From Thalassoglobus neptunius (GTDB lineage Bacteria > Planctomycetota > Planctomycetia > Planctomycetales > Planctomycetaceae): a DNA stretch of 64,000 nt. The DNA is taken from contig NZ_SIHI01000011.1 of assembly GCF_007859735.1 (NCBI RefSeq), positions 32,904-96,903 on the forward strand, given 5' to 3'. Of this stretch, positions 9,109 to 17,550 are shown in pieces; the stretch's first letter is position 1; each line of letters begins with the position of its first letter. A model generated the notes under the pieces. The model made no database searches. It was given only the letters and a program-made list of their open reading frames with translations, and was not told the origin of the DNA. A program made the position numbers and the translations under genes.

Positions 9109-10549
9109 CAAGCATACCGTCAATTTCGGATGCCGCAGTCTGGGCCTGTTCAATCGCGTCTAGTCGGCTGAGTCGCGTCTGTGACAGCGTGCGTTGCACC
9201 GTCAGCAGTTCCAAGAAGCTGGTTTCACCGGCTGTAAACGCTTGTCTTGAAAACTCCAATGTCTTTTCGGCACGAGGAATGATCGACTCTTGCAGCTTAT
9301 GGACACGCTGGCGAGCGATTCGGTAGCGACCTGTGGCGTCTGCGAGACGCTGTTCCAAGTCGAGTTGCAAACGTTGGATATTATTACTGGCAGCCGATAT
9401 CTCTGCCCTCGCTCGATTGATATTTCCTTCGTTGCGATTCCAAATTGGAATCGGCACGCTCACACCGACCATTGCAAACGTATTGTCTGTTCCACCGTCA
9501 TATCCAACGCCGAGTTGAGTAGTGACGTTGGGCACCACCTGAGCGCACGCAAGTTGTAGTGATCGGCGTGCACGGTCAAGATCCGAACCGGCACGTGCCA
9601 GTTCAGGGCTTGTAGCTGTGATTTCGGAGAGCAGAAGACTCCAAGGTTCCTCTGGTAAATCAGTCGGTAACTGCCCGGCCAAATGCTCGATTCTCAACGA
9701 ATCCGTGCCAACTGCGGCGGTGAGCCTCCGCCGCGCCATTGAAAGTCTGGTATCAGCATTTTCAGCGGCAAGCTGTACCTGATCCAAGGCGGTTTGAGCT
9801 TGCAACAATGCAATTCGCGAAACCTCTTGGGCTTCCAGCATTTTCTCAACAGACTCAACTGACTGTTTCGCAACGATCAGCAATTCACTTGTTTGCCGGA
9901 CACGCTCCTGTGCAACCAATGCTGTTGCGAAAGCGGAACGCACTTCCGTCAGTATCTGCAACTCTGCGACCAACGCCTCGGCCTGCTGGCGAGATACTTC
10001 GGCAGCCTGAACATTTTGTGCCAAGGTCAGCTTGTTTGCGGTTACCCATTTCTGACTAAGCTGAAGGCTGTGCAATCCGCTAGCTGACTCGTTGCCTATT
10101 TCTTCTGATTGATATTGAGCGACCGGGTTAAATGGAAGCCCTGCCTGCTGCCAATCACCACGTTGGGCCTGAATCAGTGAACGTTGGCGACGAATGGCTG
10201 GATGCGAAGCAAGTGCCATCGCTTCGAGTTCACCGAGACTGATGCCGCTCGATGATTGTTGTGCATCCCGCCCGTCTATATTTTCAACCGGAGCAACGAT
10301 CACGGGCTTGAATATAGGTGATGAGGACTCGTCATCTGTTCGGTGAGAGCTTTCCTGATACGCGACCGTACGAACTGGAGACTTCGGTTCCTCAGCATCG
10401 ACGGCTACGGACGAAGGCGGTGTCATCTTCAATGCCTGTCGACTGGTATTGCCACGTGAAGCACAGCCAGTCGCGAGCAGCATCGATACCGACAGTGCGA
10501 GAACGACACTGGATAACCGACGTGATTCGGTAGTTCGCGACCTTGCCAC
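9092..10549 (-). CDS. czcC: CzcC-like outer-membrane factor (TolC family) of metal efflux pump
   Basis: A 485-aa outer-membrane channel that would complete the RND pump with CzcA and CzcB. A lipoprotein signal peptide ends at the lipobox LLATGC. The long heptad-rich helices typical of OEP/TolC proteins fill the rest. The GTG at 10549 is preferred because AAGGAG lies six bases upstream, whereas the longer frame to 10591 lacks this. It is the last gene of the leftward efflux operon and overlaps the convergent 8209-9108 gene. Confidence 0.88.
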   Translation of the reverse strand: MARSRTTESRRLSSVVLALSVSMLLATGCASRGNTSRQALKMTPPSSVAVDAEEPKSPVRTVAYQESSHRTDDESSSPIFKPVIVAPVENIDGRDAQQSSSGISLGELEAMALASHPAIRRQRSLIQAQRGDWQQAGLPFNPVAQYQSEEIGNESASGLHSLQLSQKWVTANKLTLAQNVQAAEVSRQQAEALVAELQILTEVRSAFATALVAQERVRQTSELLIVAKQSVESVEKMLEAQEVSRIALLQAQTALDQVQLAAENADTRLSMARRRLTAAVGTDSLRIEHLAGQLPTDLPEEPWSLLLSEITATSPELARAGSDLDRARRSLQLACAQVVPNVTTQLGVGYDGGTDNTFAMVGVSVPIPIWNRNEGNINRARAEISAASNNIQRLQLDLEQRLADATGRYRIARQRVHKLQESIIPRAEKTLEFSRQAFTAGETSFLELLTVQRTLSQTRLSRLDAIEQAQTAASEIDGMLVSLSN

Positions 10550-10683
10550 TGAATACTCCTTCAACGGGCCTTGTATAACTGTAGGCATCATGCCTTTTCT
10601 CCTTATCGGTAGGATCGCCGATGTTATTCTGCGTTTAGCAATTCTTTCGCTTGCATTAGTTGGGGCGATGCGGGTTGTGACGA

Positions 10684-11280
10684 TTATTCGCGTTCATTGC
10701 GTGCGTCTTTCAGAATCCTCACTCCGCCCCAAACGACGATCATTGCGATGATGACGCCAATCGATAGGTCAGGAATTTGCGAACCAAGCCAAAGGACAAG
10801 CAGGCCCGATATGATCACACCGATGTTCGCGATAACGTCGTTGGCCGAAAAAATGTACGACGCTCTGAAATTCACATCGCCACCTTTGTGCTTTGAAATC
10901 AGCTTCAGGCAAATCGTATTGGCGATGAGTGCAACGCTGCCCATGCCTATCATGGCAACACCGATCGGCTCGCCACCACCAACAAATCGCCGATACGATT
11001 CAACGAGTACGCCAATGCCAAGTGCGAGTTGTAAAGCGCCGCTGATTGTTGCAGCTTTTCGACGAATTCCGACTGTTCTTCCAACAGCGAATAGACTGAT
11101 CGCATACACACTGGCGTCAGCCAGCATGTCGAGTGAATCGGCGATCAGACCAGTCGAACCAGCTAAGATCCCCGTGACAACTTCGATTAAGAACATGGCT
11201 GCGTTGATCGCCAAAACAACGCGCAGCGTTTTCCGCTGCTCGTCGTTCTCGGCTTCAAGTTCGCATCCGCAATCGGTCAT
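10684..11280 (-). CDS. Small cation diffusion facilitator
   Basis: A 198-aa membrane protein of the CDF family, which exports divalent metals by proton antiport. Residues about 20-190 hold six transmembrane helices. Metal-site motifs are visible in TM2 (DSLDMLADA) and TM5 (SANDVIANIG). It lacks the usual cytoplasmic C-terminal domain, so it is a short CDF form. It starts six bases after the metal-binding lipoprotein gene ends, inside the czc operon. The metal is probably Zn, Co, Cd or Ni, judged from context. Confidence 0.85.
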   Translation of the reverse strand: MTDCGCELEAENDEQRKTLRVVLAINAAMFLIEVVTGILAGSTGLIADSLDMLADASVYAISLFAVGRTVGIRRKAATISGALQLALGIGVLVESYRRFVGGGEPIGVAMIGMGSVALIANTICLKLISKHKGGDVNFRASYIFSANDVIANIGVIISGLLVLWLGSQIPDLSIGVIIAMIVVWGGVRILKDARNERE

Positions 11281-11285
11281 ATCGA

Positions 11286-11675
11286 CTACTCGGTCGGCTT
11301 TGGCGGTTGCTCGCCATATTTGGCTTCATAGCGAGCAGCGAACTTCTCGAAGTTCTCCGGGTGACACTCGAAGCACTGCGAGTCCGGTCGATTATGTTCT
11401 TCGCACCAGTCTCCCTTTTCTTTGAATTCCGCAATCAGTGATGTTTTGCACAACGCACACTCATCTTCAGGCACGCCATGTTCGTTGCACCACCACCCGC
11501 TATGGTCGTGGTCAGTGGACGCCACCGTTTCGTCGTTTTCACCCGCGTGCGAATCTGGTGACGTTGCTGTATCCGTACCAGAATTGCACCCGCTTGCTGT
11601 GAACAGGACTAAAGACAGAACGGGGACTGTCAGCAGTACTAAAAACCAATTCGATTGTTTGAAACGCATTCTCAA
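11286..11675 (-). CDS. Periplasmic metal-binding lipoprotein with CxxHGVPExxCxxC motifs
   Basis: A 129-aa lipoprotein with a signal peptide and lipobox FTASGC. Two copies of a Cys/His motif follow: CNEHGVPEDECALC and CEEHNRPDSQCFEC, the second diverged. The same motif occurs twice in the N-terminus of the neighbouring CzcB protein. It probably binds metal in the periplasm and hands it to the pump. It lies between czcA and the CDF gene in one operon. The family is known from RND metal-efflux loci, but the specific metal is not evident. Confidence 0.8.
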   Translation of the reverse strand: MRMRFKQSNWFLVLLTVPVLSLVLFTASGCNSGTDTATSPDSHAGENDETVASTDHDHSGWWCNEHGVPEDECALCKTSLIAEFKEKGDWCEEHNRPDSQCFECHPENFEKFAARYEAKYGEQPPKPTE

Positions 11676-11701
11676 TTCTCCTTGTGAGGAACTTAAAACT
11701 T

Positions 11702-14700
11702 CTACTCTGCGACGGCGTCAGCACCATGCGGAAGCCGAGAAACGGATTGATCGTTCGCAGACTCGCGATCAATCTCTTCTGATTCGTAAATTTCACTCTC
11801 CGGGTCGTCGTGCCGATTGACTGGCCGCTGGAACACCATGTAAAGCACACGCAGCACCAGCAGTGACATAATCATTGCACTAAGGACGCCGCCAATAACC
11901 ACCGTGGCCAGTGGCCGTTGAACTTCAGCTCCCATCCCTGTGCTAAACGCCATTGGTACAAATCCAAGTGCTGCAACCAACGTTGTCATCAGCACTGGAC
12001 GAAGTCGTGTAAGTGCCGCTTCTTCAACAGCCTTTTCCAGATTGCGTCCACGTTGCCTGAGTTGGTGAATAGTGGACACAAGAAGCATGTCGTCCAGTAC
12101 CGCGACTCCAGACAAAGCAACGAATCCAACGGCTGCGGAAATCGAGAACGGCATGTCTCGCAACCACAGTGCAAAGATCCCACCGGTCCACGCAAACGGT
12201 ATTCCGGTGAAGACGCGAACCGTGTCAATCACGTTACCGTAGGTCGCGTACAGCAACGAAAAAATCAGGACCAAGGCCACTGGAACGACGATCATCAAGC
12301 GTTGTCTCGCTCGGACCATATGCTCAAACTGACCGCCGATCTCAACATAGTATCTTGACGATGGCATCGTCACTTCGTCATTGATTCTCTGTTCCGCTTC
12401 GGCGACAAAACTTCCAACGTCGCGACCACGAACATTCACAGATACGGTCACACGCCTTTGCCCCCACTCACGAGCAATCTGAGAAGGGCCATCTGTCACG
12501 CGAACATCAGCCAGGCGTCCCAGCGGAATTTGCTCGCCTCTTGGAGTCGTAATTGGGATGGCTTTGATGCTCTCAGGATCGGCCCGGTGTTTGTCCGGTA
12601 AGCGGACCGTTAGTGGAAAGCGAAGTTGCCCCTCGAAAATATCACCTACCGGGCGGCTGCCAATCGCTTCAATAACATCAAGCACCGTAGACGCGGGAAT
12701 TCCATAGCGAGCGATTTCATCTTGCTTGATTTTTATCTGCAACATTGGCTGCCCGGTGACTTGTGTCGCACCGACATCCGCCGATCCGGGTACCTCCAGC
12801 AGCACGCGTTCGATTTCAGCTGCTTTGGCAACCATCGTGTCGAGATCGTCACCATACAACTTCACAGCGATGTCGGATCGTTCACCTGTTCCGAGCTCAT
12901 CCAATCTCAGCTTAATCGGCTGCGTGTATGCCAGTCGCTGACCGGGCAGGTCACGCAACGCTTCTTCAAACAGTGTCGTCAACTGTGCCTGTGTCGACGC
13001 CTTCTTCCATTCATTTCGGGGCTTTAGTGTGATGAACACATCTGTCAGTTCGAGGCCCATTGGGTCGGTAGCAATCTCCGCCGAACCGATTCGGCTCCAG
13101 ACATGTGACACCTCATCCGGGAACTCTTCGATTAACGCTTTTTCCATCTGTGTATTGAACCGCATCGACTCATCGAGTTCGGTTCCAGCTAGCCGCACAA
13201 CATTGATCGCAACCGCTCCTTCCGAGAGTTGTGGCATGAACTCAGTGCCAAGATTCGGTGCGACCATCCCGAACGCGACAAACAAGACGCCTCCAGCAAA
13301 TCCAATCACGGCCAGCTTCTGGTGCATAGTGAAGTGCAATACGGGACGATAAATACGTTTGAGGATTCGGATCAGCAGTGGCTCTTTGTGGCTCATTTTT
13401 TTTGGCAACAAAAGGCTGGCCACAACTGGCATGAGTGTCATGGACAATACCATCGAGCCAGCCAGAGCGAACACGACGGTCAGCGCCATTGGCCGAAACA
13501 TCTTCCCCTCAATACCTTCGAGAGTCAGGATCGGCAGATAGACGATCATGATGATTAGTTCGCCAAACATCGTCGGTCCGCGAACTTCGACAGCCGCGTC
13601 TCGAATGCGTTGCAATCGTGTTCGATTTAGCGGATTGGCTGCCGACAAATGCCGCACGCAGTTCTCAATCATCACGACAGAACTGTCGACCACCAAACCG
13701 AAGTCTAATGCTCCAAGGCTTAGCAAGCTGGCAGAGATACCGAATCGCCACATGCCCGTGAACGCAAACAGCATCGACAGCGGGATCGCCATTGCGACGA
13801 TTAAACCGGCTCGCAAATTGCCGAGAAAAAGAAACAATACGGCAATAACCAGCAGCCCGCCTTCAAACAGATTCTTGCGGACGGTATCAATCACCGAATC
13901 GACAAGCTCGGTGCGATCATACATGGTGACCAGTTCGACGCCCGGTGGCAAATTAGTCCGGATGTCGACCAGCTTGTCTTTCAGAGAACTGGTGTAGTGA
14001 TGAGTATTTTCGCCCATCAACATGAAGCCCAGCCCCATCACTGCCTCGCCGCGACCATCGGCAGTGACAGCACCACGACGAATCTCGTGTCCAACTTCAA
14101 CCTTCGCAACGTCGTTGATGCGTACCGGTACGCCATCGACAGCTTTGACCACAATGTCGCCAATTTCCTTCATCGTTGTTGTGCGGCCAAGCCCTTGCAC
14201 GAGCAACATTTCTCCACTGCGGTTGATGTTGCCGCCTCCAACGTTGCGGTTGTTTTCTCGTAGGGCCTGTATGACTTCGTCGAAGGTCAATCCGCGAGAC
14301 ACAAGTTGAGTTGGGTCGACTCGAACTTGATATTGTTTTTCGTAACCTCCCCAGCTATTCACTTCAGCGGTACCGGGAACAGTTCTCAGTTGGGGAGCGA
14401 CAACCCAATCATGAGTTGTTCGCAATTCAGTCAGCAGTCGCACACGCTCTGCTTCAGGTAGCCTGGAATAATCAACCCCCGGATGCGTTAAGACGTAGTG
14501 ATACACTTCGCCTAGCCCCGTTGCGACTGGCCCCATGCGTGGACGAGCAACGCCTTCGGGTAGTTCAACAGCGGAAAGTCGCTCGCCGACGACCTGTCGA
14601 GCGAAGTAAATGTCTGTACCGTCCTCGAATGTGACAACAACCTGAGAGAAGCCGAACTTCGAGACCGAACGAACGTTGTCTATCGCCGGAAGGCCGCTGA

Positions 14701-14917
14701 GTGATTGTTCAACGGGATAGGTGATCTGCCGTTCTATTTCTTCCGGTCCCAATGCCGGAGCCACGGTATTGACCTGCACCATCACGGGCGTCGTGTCAGG
14801 AAACGCGTCAATGTCCAGTTGACTTAACGCGTAGCCACCTGTGGCAAACAGTACGACGACACCGATCAGTACGGCGAATCGATGGCGCAGAGATAGTTCT
14901 ATTAGACGGGTAAGCAT
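11702..14917 (-). CDS. czcA: CzcA-like heavy-metal RND efflux transporter
   Basis: A 1071-aa inner-membrane proton-driven pump of the HME-RND family. An N-terminal helix precedes a large periplasmic loop beginning near QLDIDAFPDTTPVMVQV. The central TM block contains LDFGLVVDSSVVMIEN, the DFGxxVD...EN signature of Co/Zn/Cd/Ni-type rather than Cu/Ag-type pumps. A second periplasmic loop and TM block follow (GFVALSGVAVLDDMLLV). Length matches the family. The start at 14917 lies 24 bp after czcB, and the gene sits centrally in the operon. Confidence 0.95.
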   Translation of the reverse strand: MLTRLIELSLRHRFAVLIGVVVLFATGGYALSQLDIDAFPDTTPVMVQVNTVAPALGPEEIERQITYPVEQSLSGLPAIDNVRSVSKFGFSQVVVTFEDGTDIYFARQVVGERLSAVELPEGVARPRMGPVATGLGEVYHYVLTHPGVDYSRLPEAERVRLLTELRTTHDWVVAPQLRTVPGTAEVNSWGGYEKQYQVRVDPTQLVSRGLTFDEVIQALRENNRNVGGGNINRSGEMLLVQGLGRTTTMKEIGDIVVKAVDGVPVRINDVAKVEVGHEIRRGAVTADGRGEAVMGLGFMLMGENTHHYTSSLKDKLVDIRTNLPPGVELVTMYDRTELVDSVIDTVRKNLFEGGLLVIAVLFLFLGNLRAGLIVAMAIPLSMLFAFTGMWRFGISASLLSLGALDFGLVVDSSVVMIENCVRHLSAANPLNRTRLQRIRDAAVEVRGPTMFGELIIMIVYLPILTLEGIEGKMFRPMALTVVFALAGSMVLSMTLMPVVASLLLPKKMSHKEPLLIRILKRIYRPVLHFTMHQKLAVIGFAGGVLFVAFGMVAPNLGTEFMPQLSEGAVAINVVRLAGTELDESMRFNTQMEKALIEEFPDEVSHVWSRIGSAEIATDPMGLELTDVFITLKPRNEWKKASTQAQLTTLFEEALRDLPGQRLAYTQPIKLRLDELGTGERSDIAVKLYGDDLDTMVAKAAEIERVLLEVPGSADVGATQVTGQPMLQIKIKQDEIARYGIPASTVLDVIEAIGSRPVGDIFEGQLRFPLTVRLPDKHRADPESIKAIPITTPRGEQIPLGRLADVRVTDGPSQIAREWGQRRVTVSVNVRGRDVGSFVAEAEQRINDEVTMPSSRYYVEIGGQFEHMVRARQRLMIVVPVALVLIFSLLYATYGNVIDTVRVFTGIPFAWTGGIFALWLRDMPFSISAAVGFVALSGVAVLDDMLLVSTIHQLRQRGRNLEKAVEEAALTRLRPVLMTTLVAALGFVPMAFSTGMGAEVQRPLATVVIGGVLSAMIMSLLVLRVLYMVFQRPVNRHDDPESEIYESEEIDRESANDQSVSRLPHGADAVAE

Positions 14918-14941
14918 GGCGTGAATTCCTTTTCAAGTGGG

Positions 14942-16627
14942 TTAGTGACCACAGGTGCATCCTGCACCCAAGTTGCTGCGGAGCAATTGTGCCCGCAACA
15001 CATCACCACCACTGGACGCCACGACTTCGCCTGGAACAACACCGGCCAGTATTTCAACCATGCCCTCTGACTCGACTCCCGGTCTGACTGATCGAGCGAC
15101 GAAGAACTTTGGGCGATCTTCTTCAAAGAACCGGGCATCACGAACGAAAACCAGATACCCCGTGCCGTCCCATTGAACAGCAGATTCTGGAACCAGAATC
15201 GCTTCGGAATCATCTCGCAACACGACTTCTCCGCGACCAAAAGTTTCGTGTCTCAGTCGCTGGTCATCGTTGGCAAGCTCAGCACGGACACGTACCGTCC
15301 GCGTCTGTGTATCGGTTTCGGTGCTGATCCAACTGACTGTCCCTTCATGCAACTCGCTTGCCCCATCTGGACGAAATAGAGTCTTTTGTCCAATGCTGAC
15401 AAGCGATGCATCTTCTGCCGGAACACGTAGGTCAAGCCAGACGGTACGCGTGTCGACAATACGAAAGATCTCGCTTCCACGGTCGACGACTTCACCAATC
15501 GTCGTGCTGCGACTGACAATCTGACCAGCCAATGGAGCCGACACGACAATCAGGTTGCTTAAATTCACATCGCTTGGCAGGGCCTCACGCTTTATGCCTT
15601 TCAAGCTGGATTGCTTTATGGCGTCATCGAGTTGTTTACCGTCCAGCTTTCGGATGCGATCAACGTCGATGCGGATGCCTAGATTCGCCAAAAGCCCCGC
15701 GATGCGGTCAACGTCAGCAGCAGCCTGTAAAAGTTCGGCTTCACTTTCCAGTAACCGCTTTCCTGCCACGGCCCCGCCAGCCAATGGACGAATTCGTTCA
15801 ACGGTCTTGTGACTCAGTTGTTCGTCGGAGATTGCTGCGACCAGTTGCGTCTTGAGTCGACCCGCTTCGCTGGAATCGAGCAACATAAGTACGTCGCCAG
15901 CATCAACCCAATCACCAATGTTGACGAAAATTTTGCGAACAACACCGTCTGCTTGCGGCGACACCAATGCCGATTTCGTTTCGTCGTATCGTATCTCACC
16001 AGCAGCATCGATCGATTCAACGACACGGTCACGGACGACAGGCTCAACATCTACGCCAGCTTTTTCTATTGCATCCAATGAAGCGAACTGAATCCGCGTT
16101 CCGGGCGACGAACTGACCGGCGAGTTTTCTTTGCGACGTTGCAGAGCCAAAGCATTTTCGACGCGTTTAAGCTCATTTTCAGTAGCAGTGTATGTTGATT
16201 TGGTCTCTGCAAGTTCCGGGTTGCAGAGCGGGCAACCATGAACTCCGTGCTGATTACAAAACGTCAGTTTCGCAGAATTTTCAATCAGTCCGGGCGTACA
16301 TACGATGCAGTCTTTCTCTGGGACGCCGTGACTCTCGCACCACGCTGGTCCAGTGGCAGCGACCGATTCGCCCGTCAGCGACTGGGCACTTGGAAGCTTC
16401 CAATCGTTGTGGTGGCCATACCATGCCAACCCGCCGAGTCCAACGATGACAACGACCGACGGAATCCAACCAATGATGGTGGCGAATACCGCACGAACAC
16501 GCGACGGTAGCGTTACGGTTTCCGGCTCATCCACCTCTCGCGGCAATGGCGATTCTGGTGAGACCGTTGATGAAGGTGAATTGGATGGGGGCGGCAGCGT
16601 TGACGGCTGTTGAAGTGTCTGAGACAT
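14942..16627 (-). CDS. czcB: CzcB-like membrane fusion protein with N-terminal metal-binding motifs
   Basis: A 561-aa periplasmic adaptor linking CzcA to CzcC. After a proline-rich N-terminus and one TM helix (about 50-75), two Cys/His motifs appear: CESHGVPEKDCIVC and CNQHGVHGCPLC. The HlyD-type barrel-sandwich and hairpin domains follow. The C-terminus carries a further CTCGH tail. The ATG at 16627 was chosen because AAGGA lies nine bases upstream, whereas the frame open to 16768 would overlap the upstream gene. Confidence 0.92.
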   Translation of the reverse strand: MSQTLQQPSTLPPPSNSPSSTVSPESPLPREVDEPETVTLPSRVRAVFATIIGWIPSVVVIVGLGGLAWYGHHNDWKLPSAQSLTGESVAATGPAWCESHGVPEKDCIVCTPGLIENSAKLTFCNQHGVHGCPLCNPELAETKSTYTATENELKRVENALALQRRKENSPVSSSPGTRIQFASLDAIEKAGVDVEPVVRDRVVESIDAAGEIRYDETKSALVSPQADGVVRKIFVNIGDWVDAGDVLMLLDSSEAGRLKTQLVAAISDEQLSHKTVERIRPLAGGAVAGKRLLESEAELLQAAADVDRIAGLLANLGIRIDVDRIRKLDGKQLDDAIKQSSLKGIKREALPSDVNLSNLIVVSAPLAGQIVSRSTTIGEVVDRGSEIFRIVDTRTVWLDLRVPAEDASLVSIGQKTLFRPDGASELHEGTVSWISTETDTQTRTVRVRAELANDDQRLRHETFGRGEVVLRDDSEAILVPESAVQWDGTGYLVFVRDARFFEEDRPKFFVARSVRPGVESEGMVEILAGVVPGEVVASSGGDVLRAQLLRSNLGAGCTCGH

Positions 16628-16749
16628 AGCGACGTCCTTGGTGAAACGAATTGCTTTAACACGGTTCACTCGCGGAATACCGATGAAGACACAAGGCGCA
16701 GCAAAGCACTCAAGTGAGTTCAAACGGAAGCGAGCGAAGCAAGCAATCG

Positions 16750-17151
16750 CTACAGCAAGAAAGCGCAATACGCGCGCAGCATCGTCTGTCCAGCCAGCTT
16801 AACGCCTGACGGTTCATCATGTTCCGTCCATTCGTTGCTACATTCCGGTTGGTGCAGCAAACAATCGGGAACAAGCTGGAACGCCTCGATAGTGTCAAAC
16901 TGGAATGACACATCTGACATCGAAGGCGGCAACGCTCCAGTGCAGAAGCAATCGTGGCAGGGAGCGGGCGAATGTGGAGAGGGAGATTGGCTGTCGCAGT
17001 CATCGTGACCGCAATCGCAATGATCCACGGTAACACAAACCGATGATTCGCATCCCAAGTCGCCACAGCACGATCCACCCATAGCTGGGCAAGCCAGCAC
17101 GAGTAGACAGAGGGCAAAATGTAGGGACAGTCGAAACACAATTTTCCTCAT
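16750..17151 (-). CDS. Secreted cysteine-rich protein, first gene of efflux operon
   Basis: A 133-aa product with a signal peptide (RLSLHFALCLLVLACPAMG) followed by a Cys/His/Asp-rich stretch (about 27-70: CCGDLGCESSVC, HCDCGHDDCD). This suggests a periplasmic metal-binding or sensing protein. It opens the efflux operon, 23 bp after a consensus promoter. A 143-residue frame overlaps it in another phase, but that one lacks a signal peptide and its composition is implausible. No exact family recognised. Confidence 0.65.
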   Translation of the reverse strand: MRKIVFRLSLHFALCLLVLACPAMGGSCCGDLGCESSVCVTVDHCDCGHDDCDSQSPSPHSPAPCHDCFCTGALPPSMSDVSFQFDTIEAFQLVPDCLLHQPECSNEWTEHDEPSGVKLAGQTMLRAYCAFLL

Positions 17152-17173
17152 TCAGCAGAAATCTTCAAAATAA

Positions 17174-17202
17174 AGTATCGGCATATTCCCGCTATTTGTC
17201 AA
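17174..17202 (-). promoter_or_regulatory. Sigma-70-type promoter of the metal-efflux operon
   Basis: On the minus strand, a perfect -35 box TTGACA (17202-17197) is followed after 17 bases by GATACT (17179-17174). A TACTTT two bases further gives a 19-base spacer, as in MerR-regulated promoters. The promoter is just upstream of the 17151 start. No metal regulator gene is adjacent. Confidence 0.6.
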
Positions 17203-17550
17203 TGTTTCTTGAGCATTTCCAGCCGATTCAAAAGGCTGCCGCATCAACAGTGCCCATGAAATCATCACCGACTTATGTGACTTTCGTACACCTGCCATGA
17301 TACTCTGCCTTCCCGTTTGGCAGTCCTATCGTTGGAATGGCATGGATCGTGATCGAGCGATCATCCGCTGTCTCTCGCCTGACATCCTTCAGCGATATCG
17401 GCTGCGGTGGCGTCGTACCAGTACGGCTGAGGGAACCGAATCGAACAACTTCGGACGTCTTGGGACAACGGAACGCCATCTGCGTAAGAGGACACGACGG
17501 GCCCGCTTCCGTCCATGAAGTCATCGCGGGGGCGGGTAAACTCAATTGCA
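17203..17550. other. Intergenic region between divergent efflux and translocase operons
   Basis: About 350 bp upstream of both the leftward efflux operon and the rightward VirD4-like gene. Short frames on either strand have no plausible product. It should contain the promoter of the translocase gene, but no clear boxes were identified. Confidence 0.4.

Noticed and set aside
16710..17141. 143-codon frame overlapping the Cys-rich gene
   Set aside because: The overlapping 133-aa frame has a clear signal peptide and Cys/His clustering; this one does not.
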